NCBI RefSeq assembly: GCF_023856365.1
Contig: NC_064534.1
Location: forward strand, 7,460,536-7,524,535
Length of the DNA: 64,000 nt
From: Brienomyrus brachyistius
Taxonomy: Eukaryota; Chordata; Actinopteri; Osteoglossiformes; Mormyridae
Direction of reading: 5' to 3'
This document shows, piece after piece, positions 12,479 to 24,545 of the stretch. The notes below the pieces were generated by a model. That model had not been told where the DNA came from and did no database searches. It saw nothing but the letters and a program-made list of their open reading frames with translations. Numbering within the stretch: position 1 is the first letter of the stretch; each line of letters opens with the position of its first letter. The translations under genes and the position numbers were made by a program.

Positions 12479-15400
12479 GAGTATCTGAGTAAACATTAAG
12501 TATTATTAATAGCTGACCGCAGAGCTATGAATTACTTTACATAGCATACATACCTAAAAAAAAAAAAAGTGTCATAAAACTGACTGTTTAACCTCTGGGT
12601 AAATGTTTCACATTATTCATAGAGTTCTGTACACTATTTCTGTAGTGGTAAAAATTTCTGATTCAGTGTAAAAGTTTGTAACCTCCATTAAAAGTGCTTA
12701 ACCTACATTTCTGTAGTAGATGTATCTACCTGTAGGTAAAAGTGTCAAAAAATTTTGACAAATTGGCAGAAGCGTGTTAGTAAACTATGGTTACACCTTT
12801 GAGCTTGAAGGCTTTTTAAAATGTGTTTGCCAGGAATTATGCTGCGTTTTATTTTGTTCCCATAATGTACTGGGTCATCCCCTGGCCAGCTGTGTCCAAC
12901 AGACCTAATTTCAACAGATGGAGCTTGTTCCAGTGTAGCAGGGGGGCTATGCTATCTCTGGAGGGTGACCCAGAAAGGGAGGCTTCTCTCCATGAAGCCT
13001 GGAGCAGCCCTGTCTGTATGAGGAGATGTCAAACACTCAGAGCTAATTAATTATATTCACCTGCGTAACTCACGTTTTTACATAACAGATACACCGCAGA
13101 ATATCAGGTTAAGTACACCAGACGAAGCCCTAACATTACCGGGTGTAGATATCTTCTGAATGGGCCAGCTGGTGCGTGCTGAATGAGGAGTTAGAGTTCC
13201 GTGTCGTGCGGGGGGAGGGGGCAGGTTACGTGAGCTGCTTTTCCTGCTTGGTATGTGGGGTTACTGAGGTCGGCTGCAGCAAGGCAGAATCGGTAAAACA
13301 TCGTTCTGCAAGCACACAAGCACCATCCCGACCGTGGACCCTGCGATCAGCTCCGCTGCCGTCCCGCCTGTCCCGAGACAGAAAAGTTTAGTCTCATGGC
13401 CGCCCTCCCAGCCTGCCGTGTGAAATCCGAACCCGGTCTCCCTGCACAGATGGGCCCGGATCAGCGTCGCTCGGCATCTCCTGACATCAGGTCTGCGCGG
13501 GGCAGGACTGAGCGCACCCAGCCCTGAGTCTACCCCGGTATTGCCGTTAGTTTTTTTCCGCCAAAAAACTACACTTTTGCTAAAATGAAGGTCACACCCG
13601 TATAAAAAAATCTCCTGTATCCTGAAGGAGCTGTGCTATGCAAAAATATGAACATGGTGTGTTTTGTCAGGGGGAAGGGGTCCACATCAGGTGAAGGTGG
13701 AAGGACACCTCTCCACCCAGTTAATATCAAACTGCTTCCCCTAACAGCCAGGAAGGCCCCTTTCGATCCGGTTCAATCTCACATTATTAACCCTTTGATT
13801 GATTCTAAGTGCAAACATACACCATTCTTAATGGTTGAGTTTTATAACAACCCCCCACCCATCACCAAACAGTCGCGTAAAAAGTCTTTGTAGACATCAC
13901 CGCTGCCCCCTCACAGCAAAATGAGACATGCATTCACTTTAACGTTACACCAATGAGGATTTAAGAGGAAGAATATCTCCCTCAGGGACACCCTTTTATA
14001 ATAAGCAAAAAATAGGTCGTTTTCAGACAGAAAAGGTCGTCTGTGGAATGCTGAGGTATTCTTAAAGGCACAGAGCTCCTGAAACTCAGAGTCTGGCGAA
14101 CCTGCAGGATGACTTAAAAGGAGTCTCTTCGGTTTTAATTCTGCTCGTTCTCTTCATAACTGAGGGTGACGTCAGACAGGCTGCCTGTGGAACTTTTTTT
14201 TCCTAGAACAAAGCAATGGTCCGACATGTGACTTTCTTCGCTGATTTGATTGGACAGATTAGGTAAACATTTCTTTGCAAAACAAAAGTCATTTTCATTT
14301 TAGTCATGGTGTGCTTTCCATCTGGAGGAATGCGAGTGAGGCCTGTCTCTTACGCACGTTTTTAATATCCCCCAGATTCTGACCAGCTAGAAGACAGATG
14401 GGTGGATGTCATTAACACTGAAGGTGAAAGAACGACGACTCAACATTCCAGAATTTGGAATTTGTTCAAATCTTGTCCAAGGCCCCTGCTGGCAAATCCC
14501 TTCGGTCCACAAGGCAGAATGGCTCTCGCCCGGACTTAGAAAAGCACAACTATAGCAGTTACTTTGTTCATTTTCATGCTAATGGACTCCTTATTTGATC
14601 AGGGCCTGTTTCTGCAAAGGCAAAAGGTGTGACACTTTCTACACCTCATTACAAGACAATGATCTCACCAAGTTGAAGACACCCATCTCCATCCTGCGGG
14701 GGGGGGCAGCATCGTAAAGGATTCATGCTGTTCATGTTTCCTTTCTATTTTTGATATTGAATTGTCATGGAGACACCTGGATGAGCTTTATGTGTCCGGG
14801 AGCATGGCCACCTCGCTCCGCAACTCCTGAAGAACAAACCGCGTTACGGCAGCTGGAGAAGTTGCCGTGGTCTGGTCAGGTCTTGGGAGGAAGGGTGCTG
14901 AGAAAGCACCCCGGGGAGCCCTGGGGGGGGTTCCGAATACACAGGGCTATTAATAAGGTCCCGATATACAGGCTATTTTAACATCGCAGCCCATGCTTCT
15001 CAGAAGGGTATTTGCGTCACAGAATGCCACACAATATGCCGTCTGTACATACTGCCCTTTACGGCTGCCCCGACCCCCTGCCCCGCTTTGTGCCATCTCA
15101 AACGCCAACCTCCCGCTACTTCTGCACTCCTAGAAGCTTTTCGTGTGTGAAATTGTGGTGGATTGAAAGCACCGAAAGAGTGAACACAAGATTCACGAGA
15201 ACCTGCGGGGAATGACGTGAAAATGCTGAGGCAGAGAAGAACTATGAGATTAAGAATAAAATTACAGTGAGAGCCTATGGCACGAATAAGGTAAGTGTGT
15301 AGTAAGCAGGGTATATTTTCACGTGGGTGCAGAGGGAAGGTGCTATGGAGGAGGATTCCTATGGAGTCTTGACCACATCTTTGGCAACTTGTTTATGGAT

Positions 15401-16050
15401 GGGTTCTAAAAGGGTTCATCCGAGGCCTGACCTCATGCACCTGTGTGGGCAGGGTTCCCCCAGCGCTGACGAGGCCACGGATTGGATATCGGCGCATCCG
15501 TCATTCCGCTCTTACTGACACTCACACCTGACACGTCGAAGATGGCCGAGAACCACATGGTGGGGATATTACATGTCGACCTGGTGGAAGGTGGGGGTTA
15601 GGGACGCGTGCGAGCCTCAGTCTTTACGACTCGCGCTCGGGGCAGACGGGCAGGCTGAGGGGCGATCAGAAGCCGCTGAACGTCAAGCTCCGCGGGTCAC
15701 ATTTCCCCCTGACAATCTGAAACTTCGGACGTCCAGAGAAATTACAACGGCGCATATTAAAATAATATAATAATAATAATAATAATAAACCCTTCGCTCT
15801 CGTGCAAACTGCTAGCTCTGGACGTCTGGAATTCGGTTCGGTACAGAACAATGCCCACTATCGCTATGAATCTGCGGTCTGTCGTGTTTGACACTCCACC
15901 AGTATTTAATAACCCAGGCAAGGGCCAGCTCTATTTTTGAGCATTTGATTGGTTAATTTCGATATATGGCTGTCATCACCTTTGCAGTCTGTCTGGCGGT
16001 CAGCCAAAAAGCTACTCTAAAGCGAAGCAAACAGCAGACGTCTCCCCTCA

Positions 16051-16157
16051 GTTATATAAGCCGACAGAGGGCGGAGCGTGAATAGGCAGATGGAGCGTAA
16101 TATACACCCCCTCATAAAAGCGGGCAGTGCTCCCGGCCAGACTCACCGCAGGTAAAC
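16051..16157 (+). promoter_or_regulatory. TATA-like box followed by a candidate non-coding first exon
   Basis: A ttatataag motif lies at 16052-16060 in a locally GC-rich setting (gggcggagcg, cccggcc). About 30 bp downstream a transcript could start. At 16151/16152 the sequence reads cag|gtaaac, a good splice donor. No open frame with recognisable similarity follows, so if real this would be a non-coding RNA start. It is motif evidence only. Confidence 0.2.
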
Positions 16158-17465
16158 AGCCAATCAGCCACTCCCTCCTGCTTCTTCTTCAGAAGCAGAA
16201 TATCATTCGATTTGAACCTTTTGAACGATTAGAAAAAAGTTTTCCTACAACAGACTGAAATGGAGTGAATTGAAAGGCTATCCTTACCAGTAGACAGAAG
16301 TAACACAACTTAAACTTATTTTCTAACTCTCGTGTCACCAAACGTGAGAATCCAAAGGGGATCTGCAGTAAATAAAACGACAGCTGCTTCTGTCCTGTTA
16401 TGTCCTGTGCGCCATGAAACACAGATCTGATCCTGGGCAGGTAGGAATCCCACATACTGACAGAAATCAACCTAACCAGCAGGACATGGGTTCGAGTATC
16501 ACCGTGCAATAACTCCTCCCGATGCAGGTTCTGAAGTTTCATTCTGCCACAGGGTTTGAGGGCAGGGGACCCTGTTGCTTTAACTGTGAACGCAGCTGTG
16601 ATTAGAGCAGGTCACGGTAGATCTGGTTGAAGGGGCTCTGCTCATATTTAACAGGTTTATAACCCCGCATCACCATAGCAGCAAACAGCTCTCAATAGAC
16701 AGTCATCACACAGGCATCTCGAACGCCGAATGACCTCATGCACATGGCATTTCCTGTCCCTTCTTTTAATACATCACGCTGTTTTTATCATTCATAACTC
16801 ATCTCTGAACCTATCTGCACCTGACGTGCACGCGGAGGGCCGGGCCGGGCCAGGTTTGGACATGCTGGTGCCGTTTGGGCGCAGGGCTGTGCCTCGGCTG
16901 ACAGTCTCTGGAAGCACAGGCAGGCTTTTCCCTGCCGACCCCTGCTTCCCACCAATCGAAACACTTCCCAGTTCATCCCCAGTGTAACAGCATGCCCCCA
17001 TCCCTCTCTACCCCACTGCACATGCCTTCTTGTTTCTTCAGCTCTGCCCCCCAGTGTTCCTTCACAGCCTCCGGCACGGGGCTGGGGGAGGTCCTTTAAG
17101 AGCAGGGCAGGTGCAGACGCCAGCTGAGGACCCAGCCACGCTGTCACACATACCTGCCTCCAGAACCCCCCACCCCCAGGCGGGCACACACCAGCAAAAT
17201 GGTTACTCGGTAATCAACAGATCTTAGCCACTCACTCAAAGTATCTACTGTCATCTTCAGCTATATTATGCATGGGTTATACACAGAGATTCAATTCTGT
17301 TCTTGTTGGCAAAGAAACAGTAATAAATAGAATATCGCAACTTAACTGATAAATTCTTCAACATAAACATGAATAAATATAAATATATGCATTTAAATCC
17401 ATTTATGGCATTTGAAGAAAACGTTTTCTAATATGACTGCAACACAGCCAAGAAAACACACCTCT

Positions 17466-18370
17466 GCTTCTCTCCCAGGGCCCCACCTGGTCTCCTGGTA
17501 CGCGACCCCACCGGGACTCTGCTCCTCTCCCAGGGCCCCACCTGGTCTCCTGGTACGCGACCCCACCGGGACTCTGCTCCTCTCCCAGGGCCCCACCTGG
17601 TCTCCTGGTACGCGACCCCACCGGGACTCTGCTCCTCTCCCAGGGCCCCACCTGGTCTCCTGGTACGCGACCCCACCGGGACTCTGCTTCTCTCCCAGGG
17701 CCCCACCTGGTCTCCTGGTACGTGACCCCACAGGGACTCTGCTCCTCTCCCAGGGCCCCACCTGGTCTCCTGGTACGCGACCCCACCGGGACTCTGCTCC
17801 TCTCCCAGGGCCCCACCTGGTCTCTTGGGTCGCGACCCCACCACTGTTACTCTGCTCCTCTCCCAGGGCCCCACCTGGTATCCTGGGACTCTGCTCCTCT
17901 CCCAGGGCCCCACCTGGTCTCCTGGTACGCGACCCCACCGGGACTCTGCTCCTCTCCCAGGGCCCCACCTGGTCTCTTGGGTCGCGACCCCACCACTGGG
18001 ACTCTGCTCCTCTCCCAGGGCCCCACCTGGTCTCCTGGTACGCGACCCCACCGGGACTCTGCTCCTCTCCCAGGGCCCCACCTGGTCTCTTGGGTCGCGA
18101 CCCCACCACTGGGACTCTGCTTCTCTCCCAGGGCCCCACCTGGTCTCCTGGTACGTGACCCCACCGGGACTCTGCTCCTCTCCCAGGGCCCCACCTGGTC
18201 TCCTGGTACGTGACCCCACTGGGACTCTGCTCCTCTCCCAGGGCCCCACTTGGTCTCCTGGTACGTGACCCCACCGGGACTCTGCTCCTCTCCCAGGGCC
18301 CCACCTGGTATCCTGGGACTCTGCTCCTCTCCCAGGGTCCCACCCCACCACCGGGACTCTGCTCTTCTCT
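17466..18370. repeat. 55-bp minisatellite with 59-bp and short variants
   Basis: About 16 tandem units occur. The main unit is 55 bp (ggtacgcgaccccaccggga, then ctctgctcctctcccagg, then gccccacctggtctcct), shown by starts at 17497 and 17552. Variants include a longer unit with tcttgggtcgcgaccccacc and an extra cact, and short units (near 17880 and 18308) that lack the central cgcgacc part. Because 55 is not a multiple of 3, open frames run through it on both strands by rotating through the unit; these long Pro/Gly/Arg-rich frames are by-products, not genes. Long-read length checks are needed because assemblers often collapse such arrays. Confidence 0.97.
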
Positions 18371-19464
18371 CGTACTACACCATTAGGAGGATGCTGGTCT
18401 TTGATCACTCAAAGGAGTCGCATCGTGATGACAGTGAAGGCTTCAGCTTCTGAGCACTACGGACAGAAACGCAGAGCTGGGCTTTTCAGCGGATCTCTAA
18501 GATGATCCTGAGGGAAACCCTCCTACGGCCCTTTGCTTTTCCTCTCAGTTAGCAGTAAATCACTTGCACTTAACACATGGATCTACTCCCAGACCGTAAT
18601 GGTGTCACCCTCTTTCACAGTCATACTCTGTTTTAAAGGTTTCCTCCCTTGCAAAAAAAAAACGTGACCAACCGGCAAAAGCCTGCTTGGTCAGTGCCAC
18701 CACCTGGCCAGTGAAGAGGCCCGGACTCCATGGCAGATCATCTGGGGTTTCCCATGCCCTGGTCCACCAGCTCCTCCAGTCGACATTGTTTACATTCCCT
18801 ATGTAGCCCCTCCCCCATCGTCTCTCAGGTCACACCCAACACATCGCATATCATTAACCTCCGGACCTGCCACTCTTGTCCTCCGTGATCTAAACACACG
18901 CATCCCCTGCAGCCAAAGCAAGTGAATCCCAGCTGGAATCCTCAGATGTTACTACATCAACGCCTGGGCGGTCGGGAGAAACACTTTCTGAATCCTGGGC
19001 TCCTTTAATGTCCGACACGAGAACCTAAAAAGGAAAGTCGACTAAATTCTTAGTCATCGTAAAGGTTTGATTCGCTTCCAAATTGCAGCTTTTTTTCTTA
19101 TTATTATCATTGTCATTTTTAATGCTCCCTTGGGCAGCCTTAAAGGTGCCGGCCAACATGCAAACAACTAAGCAATCACTTCCTAACAAAGCGTCACCCT
19201 GCATTAATTAACATCCCTTTAAGATTAGCAAAGCACCACGTTCAGCTGTTAAAGGCGACTGGTTCAGTTCCACCCCAGACAATCAGGCACCTCCTGCATA
19301 GATACTTAAGTGTGACACGAGGCATAGAGACGTTACACCTACAATGGTCCTCATCCTCGGATTCACAAAGCTGTTCAGGTTTATGGAAATAGCAGCGAAA
19401 CGACCGAAGCACTTGAGAATTACTCACGCCTGCCGCACTGGTAAGTCATGGGGGACATACACCT

Positions 19465-19635
19465 CTATGGGTTAGGACCCTAAACCTGTGGTCACCTGTT
19501 AAAATTCTGTGGCTGGCAGGGTAATTTCATTATTGGGCCTTAACCCCAATCACTATTGGGACTGGGCGACCCTGCCCTCTACTCTGCACTCATACATCTC
19601 CGTGGACAAAATCACCTGCTAAATAAGTAAATGTA
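19465..19635 (+). repeat. degenerate interspersed repeat with 'cacctgctaaataagtaaatg' type tail
   Basis: The stretch ends in acaaaatcacctgctaaata followed by agtaaatg, the same 3' tail as at 33666-33740 and 60950-61085. The preceding part (ggctggcagggtaatttcat, ttgggccttaacccc) fits the antisense order of the 12292 copy. Confidence 0.45.
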
Positions 19636-19741
19636 CACAGACCATGTACTACTGGGTTCTGTGCCATTTTAGCACCGTTTCAGGGCATATTAGTGTGTAT
19701 ATCCTTCTTTCCTGAGTTTCCCCATGTGTGTGTATGTAATG

Positions 19742-19764
19742 CGGGGGGGGCGGGGGGGGGGGGG
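19742..19764 (+). repeat. poly-G tract with one C interruption
   Basis: About 22 G in two runs are split by one C. Such tracts can fold into G-quadruplexes, and their length is error-prone in assemblies. Confidence 0.9.
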
Positions 19765-19909
19765 TGCAGGGTTACCAGTGAGTTACAGGCGAGGTGTTAA
19801 CAATGGAACATCAATTAGTCGGAGCCATGTGGCAGCAGAAAATAACCCACATGCTGACTGTGTGAGGCAGTGACTCACCATTGGAGAGGAGCAGGCAGCC
19901 AGGAGCTCT

Positions 19910-19910
19910 C

Positions 19911-19942
<32 letters not shown>
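19910..19942. repeat. (AC)n microsatellite
   Basis: A perfect AC run follows an acacgc lead-in. It is a simple tandem repeat. Confidence 0.95.
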
Positions 19943-20585
19943 CCTCTAGCCAAAGCGAATAGCGCAGTCTGGTGGTCCTGCTCACTCCCACAGCTAGATC
20001 AACTGACCCTCCCATTGGCACCAAGGATTGGGACCTGGGCTGCAGATGATCAAGCGGGCAGGCAGAGCAGATCAGACGCAGAGCTCTAGCAGAGCAAAAA
20101 AAAATGTGTCTTTGAAAAGATGGGCCTCAAATTTGACTTTGCTGCATTGTTTCATTTACCTTGACACAACAGAGCAGAGCACCTGGCCGGCGGCTGGTTC
20201 ATCCAACCTATCCACCGCTCTCCAGATCAGGTGGCTAGAGAATGGCACCTCCCCGGCCAAACTGACAGGGGGGGGGGCAGGGAATAACAGAACTGCCAAG
20301 CGGAAGCTTCCGGTTTCCAACTGAGAGTCAAAGTCCAGCACAAATGCTTGCCAAACATGTCCTGCAGATCTAAAAGGAGGACCCAGCCGTATGGAGGACC
20401 CAGCCGTATGGAGGACCTCTGAAGCGGAAGCCCCCCCCCCATCCAAGTCACTGCACAGCCCCCATGTCACCCGTGACACCTGCGAGACAAACGGAACACG
20501 GCTCTATGTAGGACACATTTTCTGTGGGGCATTATTCAAAGTTATTTTGAGACATGGCAGAAGTAGGCTGATCATCACATGCTGA

Positions 20586-20614
20586 AGGGGGTGGGGGGCG
20601 GGGGGGGGGGGGGG
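20586..20614 (+). repeat. G-rich tract
   Basis: Runs of G are separated by single T or C (gggggtggggggcggg followed by a long G run). This is potential G-quadruplex DNA on the plus strand, which is the template strand for minus-strand transcription of the neighbouring genes. Confidence 0.9.
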
Positions 20615-21059
20615 CACTTAAGCGAGGCGAGTGCTGTAAACACCAAGTAAAAAGGCCCGCACTTCTCCTGCCCAAATTCCTCCAGCTGAGACCGAGGACG
20701 ACAGCCAACGCCCCAAGTCACATAACACAGTCAGACGTCTATGGTCATGTAGCAACTTCCTGTATTGATAATTCAGAAATTACCCGGTGGGGTTTGCTGG
20801 CTCCGTGAGGTTCAGGACTAACAAATACACAACAAATATTGTACGAAAATTGCTTTACAACAAGTAAACTGGCAAGAATTCTCTTTACCGAGCACACATT
20901 TTAGAAAAAGCCCAAAGGCTATTCATGCAGCGGCCAGAGTGCATTCACATTAAAATGGAGCCAAACGGCCGGTGAGAATGGACGACAGAAGCAGATCGAC
21001 GAGAAGACCTTCGATGTCGCCGTTGCTTAAACCTCGTTAAGTCAGCACTGCCAGTAGCA

Positions 21060-21079
21060 CACACACACACACACACACA
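21060..21079. repeat. (AC)n microsatellite, short
   Basis: A 20-bp perfect AC run lies about 300 bp beyond the likely fem1c poly(A) signal. Confidence 0.9.
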
Positions 21080-21356
21080 GATGTGTACATTCAACACTTT
21101 CCACCCAGGAATGCATGCAAAAGTACAGCCAGTAGAACAGGATTACGTCGCCCACAGAAAGAAAATACCAAGCAACACGCCGGAAGAACAGCACAGGGAC
21201 CGATCCCAGCATGACGCAGGGAGAGGACGTTTGTCCATGCAGCGTGAATGGGGGTGTTAACGCCGAGCCCACTGACCCAGCCTCGGATGGACGCCCGGCA
21301 GCCAGACCCCGAAGCCCACAGACTCACACCGACAGGCAGCACAAGTTCAACTGGGG

Positions 21357-21362
21357 TTTATT
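21357..21362 (-). terminator. candidate fem1c poly(A) signal
   Basis: The plus-strand tttatt is AATAAA on the minus strand, about 1.16 kb downstream of the fem1c stop codon. It would give a 3' UTR of about 1.2 kb, reasonable for this gene. No transcript evidence is available, and other weaker signals exist. Confidence 0.4.
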
Positions 21363-22182
21363 TTCAGATTTGTTCTGAAGACATTAACAGGTTTTATGCC
21401 TTATGAAATATTACACTCTGCCGTAATAAAGTGCAGGATTAATGTCTGTCACCTGATGATACATCGGAACGGTAGATTCGTTCGGGGGAAAAAAAAAAAA
21501 GACTGTAATGAAAAGCCCTTTATGCATCAACACAAAGCTTAGATATGAGAAGCTTCCAGAAAGCACAGTTAGTGCATCAGCAAATTCTGTGGCCAGAGTC
21601 ACCTGAAGACCCTTCAAAAATTCATTTAAACATTCGGTTTTAGCGTGCAGCTGAACTGACGTGATTTTACTTATTAAAACTGTGTGTCAAACAGGCTGAA
21701 GACGGCAAGAGCTGGGGGAAGGGGGGGGCACAGACACGTGTCCGTACTAAAGTGCCGGACTGATATTTGGCTTGTTTTGTTTGAAGTTCGGCCACGAATT
21801 CCCATCTCAGGTGCACAGACGAGAAGGCCGGTCCCTTACAGCCCTTGTGGTCTGGACGTAGTGTGGAACGGCACGGAGAGCTCTGGGGAGAAGCCCAGAC
21901 CAACCCGGAGAAGCCGTAAGAAACCTAAAAACGTATATAAATACATATATGCAAAGTATCGCACGGATTAGTGTCGACACACAACATTTGCATATTAGAA
22001 CCTGTGCAACGGGAACAAAGCACTTGGCGAGACACGGCCGTTCCGTAAAGCTTTCCTCCATCCTACCATTATCCGCCCCATCCCCTCGGCCCCCGGGGGC
22101 TGGCATCATCCTTCTGGGGAGAGCAGATATGAGACACAGAGTGCAGATGTAAAAAAAAAAAAAAAAAAAACCTGCCAAATAA

Positions 22183-22230
22183 GGGGGCGGGGTCTCAGTG
22201 AGGGGGCGGGGTCTCAGTGAGGGGGCGGAT
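22183..22230 (+). repeat. 19-bp repeat of GC-box units (three copies)
   Basis: Units start at 22183, 22202 and 22221 and read gggggcggggtctcagtga; the last copy is partial. Each carries GGGGGCGGGG, an Sp1/KLF GC box. They sit directly after a poly-A run on the plus strand (22152-22170) inside the probable fem1c 3' UTR. Confidence 0.85.
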
Positions 22231-22522
22231 GCATCCTGCTACGATTGCATAGAAAGAGAAAGCAAGGCGGGGCTATGGGGTGACACGTCTTCATAAATAA
22301 CATGAAATACACACAAGTCCTAATGTCAAGCAGAGGAGAAAACAATGAAAACCAAAAAAGCACGCTTGGTATAAAACATGGTGCACGTCCAGAGTACAGA
22401 GCACCCATGCAATCAAGCTCCCATAGGGGTCCATGTTCTACATTCCAAAACGAAAATCACGCCTCCCCAGGGGCGCGGCGCGGACAGGATCCGGGGGCAG
22501 AAGCCCCGGTGCCCAGCAGTCA

Positions 22523-24301
22523 TTATCTATGCAGCTGGACAAAGGCCTCCAGTTTGATGGGGATGTTGCCGTGGTAACGGAGGCCGTGCCGGACGATGAC
22601 GCGGGCGGCCAGGCACTGCAGGGTGGTGTGGTTGATTGGCTGGATCAGGTTCCTGGCCATCTCCTTCTCATCCAGCAGATCACACGCTGTCTGGTTGAAG
22701 GAGTTGGTGCTGTCGAAGTGTGACCCGCAGGAGATGAGCAGGTTCATGATGTCCGGGTGGTTGTTGGAAGCGGCCACGTGCAGCGGGCTGTTGTTGTCCT
22801 GGTCGCGGCAGTTCACGTCGGCACCGCATTCCACCAGGATGGACGTCACCTGGAAAGACGGGAACTTGCAGACGGGGTAGCGACCCACGCAGGTCGTGTT
22901 CCGGTCCACGGCCAGGTGCAGGGGGCTGTAGCCGTTCTTTCCACAGGGCCGCAGCTTGAGGAACCTATAGATGGTCTCCTTCTTGAAGTGGTCCTGCTCC
23001 ACAGTGCAGGGCACCTTCTCCAGCAGGCAGACGAGATGCAGGATGATAGAGAGAGCCTTGCTGAGCTGCGCCGGGTCAGCCGGAGGCTGGGTCTGCTTTA
23101 TGGCGCGCTCGATCTCCAGCACGCTCTTACTTAGGATGCCCATGAGGTCGTGGAAGGAGACGGCAGTGCCCAGCAAGCCCTTGGCGCGGTCCTGCAGCAT
23201 GAAGGAGAACAGTTCGGCGAAGGAGAGCAGACTGCTGGCCGTCATGGGGCTCAGCGGGTCCAGGTTGCTCTGCTGCATGTCCAGTGCATATTTCCATAGG
23301 TTGATGCAACGCTCGAAGTTCCCAGAGTCGGCATAGACAGCACCACGGTAACGGATGTAGTAGGAGGTGTCGGGGTGTGACGGACCCAGGATGCGTTCAC
23401 GGATAAGCAGGGCCTGCATCCTCATCTGGTCGGGATCGGAGATGAGGCTGTCCAGCTCCTCCATGCTGCTCACCTCCTTGGAGTAATCATAGGCCATCAC
23501 CAGCTGCTTGGGCTCCTCCTTGTGGACGATGTCGCTGCCGTCCCGGTACCGCAGGTCCATGGCCCGCTTCCAGTATTTCAACGCGCCGAGAAGGTCCCGC
23601 TTCTTGTCCACAAAAGTGGCCCCGAGCAGCTCCAGGGCATTGATCTTCTCCACCTGGCCGGTGTTCTGGTGCTGCGTCAGGAAGTCCACGATGTTGGTGT
23701 GCCCCGTGACGCTGGCCGACAGCAGCGGCGTCATGCCGTAGCCGTCCCGCTCCATCTTGGCTCCGTATTTCAGCAGCATCTTCATTATCTCCAGGCTCCC
23801 CGATTCGGCGCAGTCGTGCAGCGCCGTGTTACCTGCAGGACACGCAAAATGTCAGGCATGCGACGCCGCAATACTCCGTGGCAAACCCCCCGCTCGGAAT
23901 GGGAACCAATCACGGCACAAACAAAGCAACAAAGACCACCGAATCGGGACGATAACCACCGGTCAGGGTGCCTGTAGAAATAACACAGGTTCAATCCTTG
24001 TGCGTCTAACGTGAAAATACTGCGGCCATAGTGATGAGGAGGAACGGCAGAGTCAGTCCTGTCTGTATAAAAAACAACCACTTTTACTAAATTAGCCATA
24101 AATTTCAGCATTTGGCAGACTGGCACAAATATGAATCCTGTAGTCAGAGTAATTCAATCATCGTTTATGGGTTTTCAGGGAATTCCTGTTGTTAATCTTC
24201 AGCCAGCTGAAAATGGGGCTAATTTTCTGTGCTAATCGTGACAGATACACACACGGCTTGTGATACGCACAGAAGCCCGCACACACACACACGCACAGAA
24301 G

Positions 24302-24358
<57 letters not shown>

Positions 24359-24507
24359 CACTTTCCATTTCACTATCTCCACAAAGTCACGCATCTCTGA
24401 ATGCCAAATGTGCTGACACTGAGCAGACAGGCGACACCACCCTCTCACGCTTTGACTTTAGGCGTCTGTCTCCCCGACCTGAACGCAAAGCTTCTTGCGT
24501 TTTCTGG

Positions 24508-24545
<38 letters not shown>

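Larger units (their letters stand above)
9625..22522. other. about 13 kb intergenic region between fem1c and ccdc112
   Basis: I see no conserved protein-coding exon. The stretch holds degenerate interspersed repeats (11725-11830, 12292-12478, 19465-19635), a 55-bp minisatellite (17466-18370), (AC)n arrays at 19910-19942 and 21060-21079, G-runs at 19742-19764 and 20586-20614, and a TATA-like motif with a downstream donor at 16051-16157. The segment from about 21340 to 22522 is probably the fem1c 3' UTR. Open frames here have no recognisable family similarity. Confidence 0.7.

Noticed and set aside
16788..17189. 133-codon minus-strand Pro/Gly-rich frame
   Set aside because: It is GC-rich by composition with no domain, and it overlaps another frame on the same strand.
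17393..18408. Open frames of 248-326 codons on both strands in the minisatellite
   Set aside because: They arise from a stop-free 55-bp tandem unit read in rotating phases. They have low complexity and no recognised domain.
20028..20479. Overlapping frames near 20.0-20.5 kb
   Set aside because: There are no conserved motifs, splice signals or codon bias, and they include a G-run.
22596..23977. Several plus-strand frames of 77-151 codons
   Set aside because: They mirror fem1c exon 2 on the opposite strand; GC-rich codons keep the antisense frames open.
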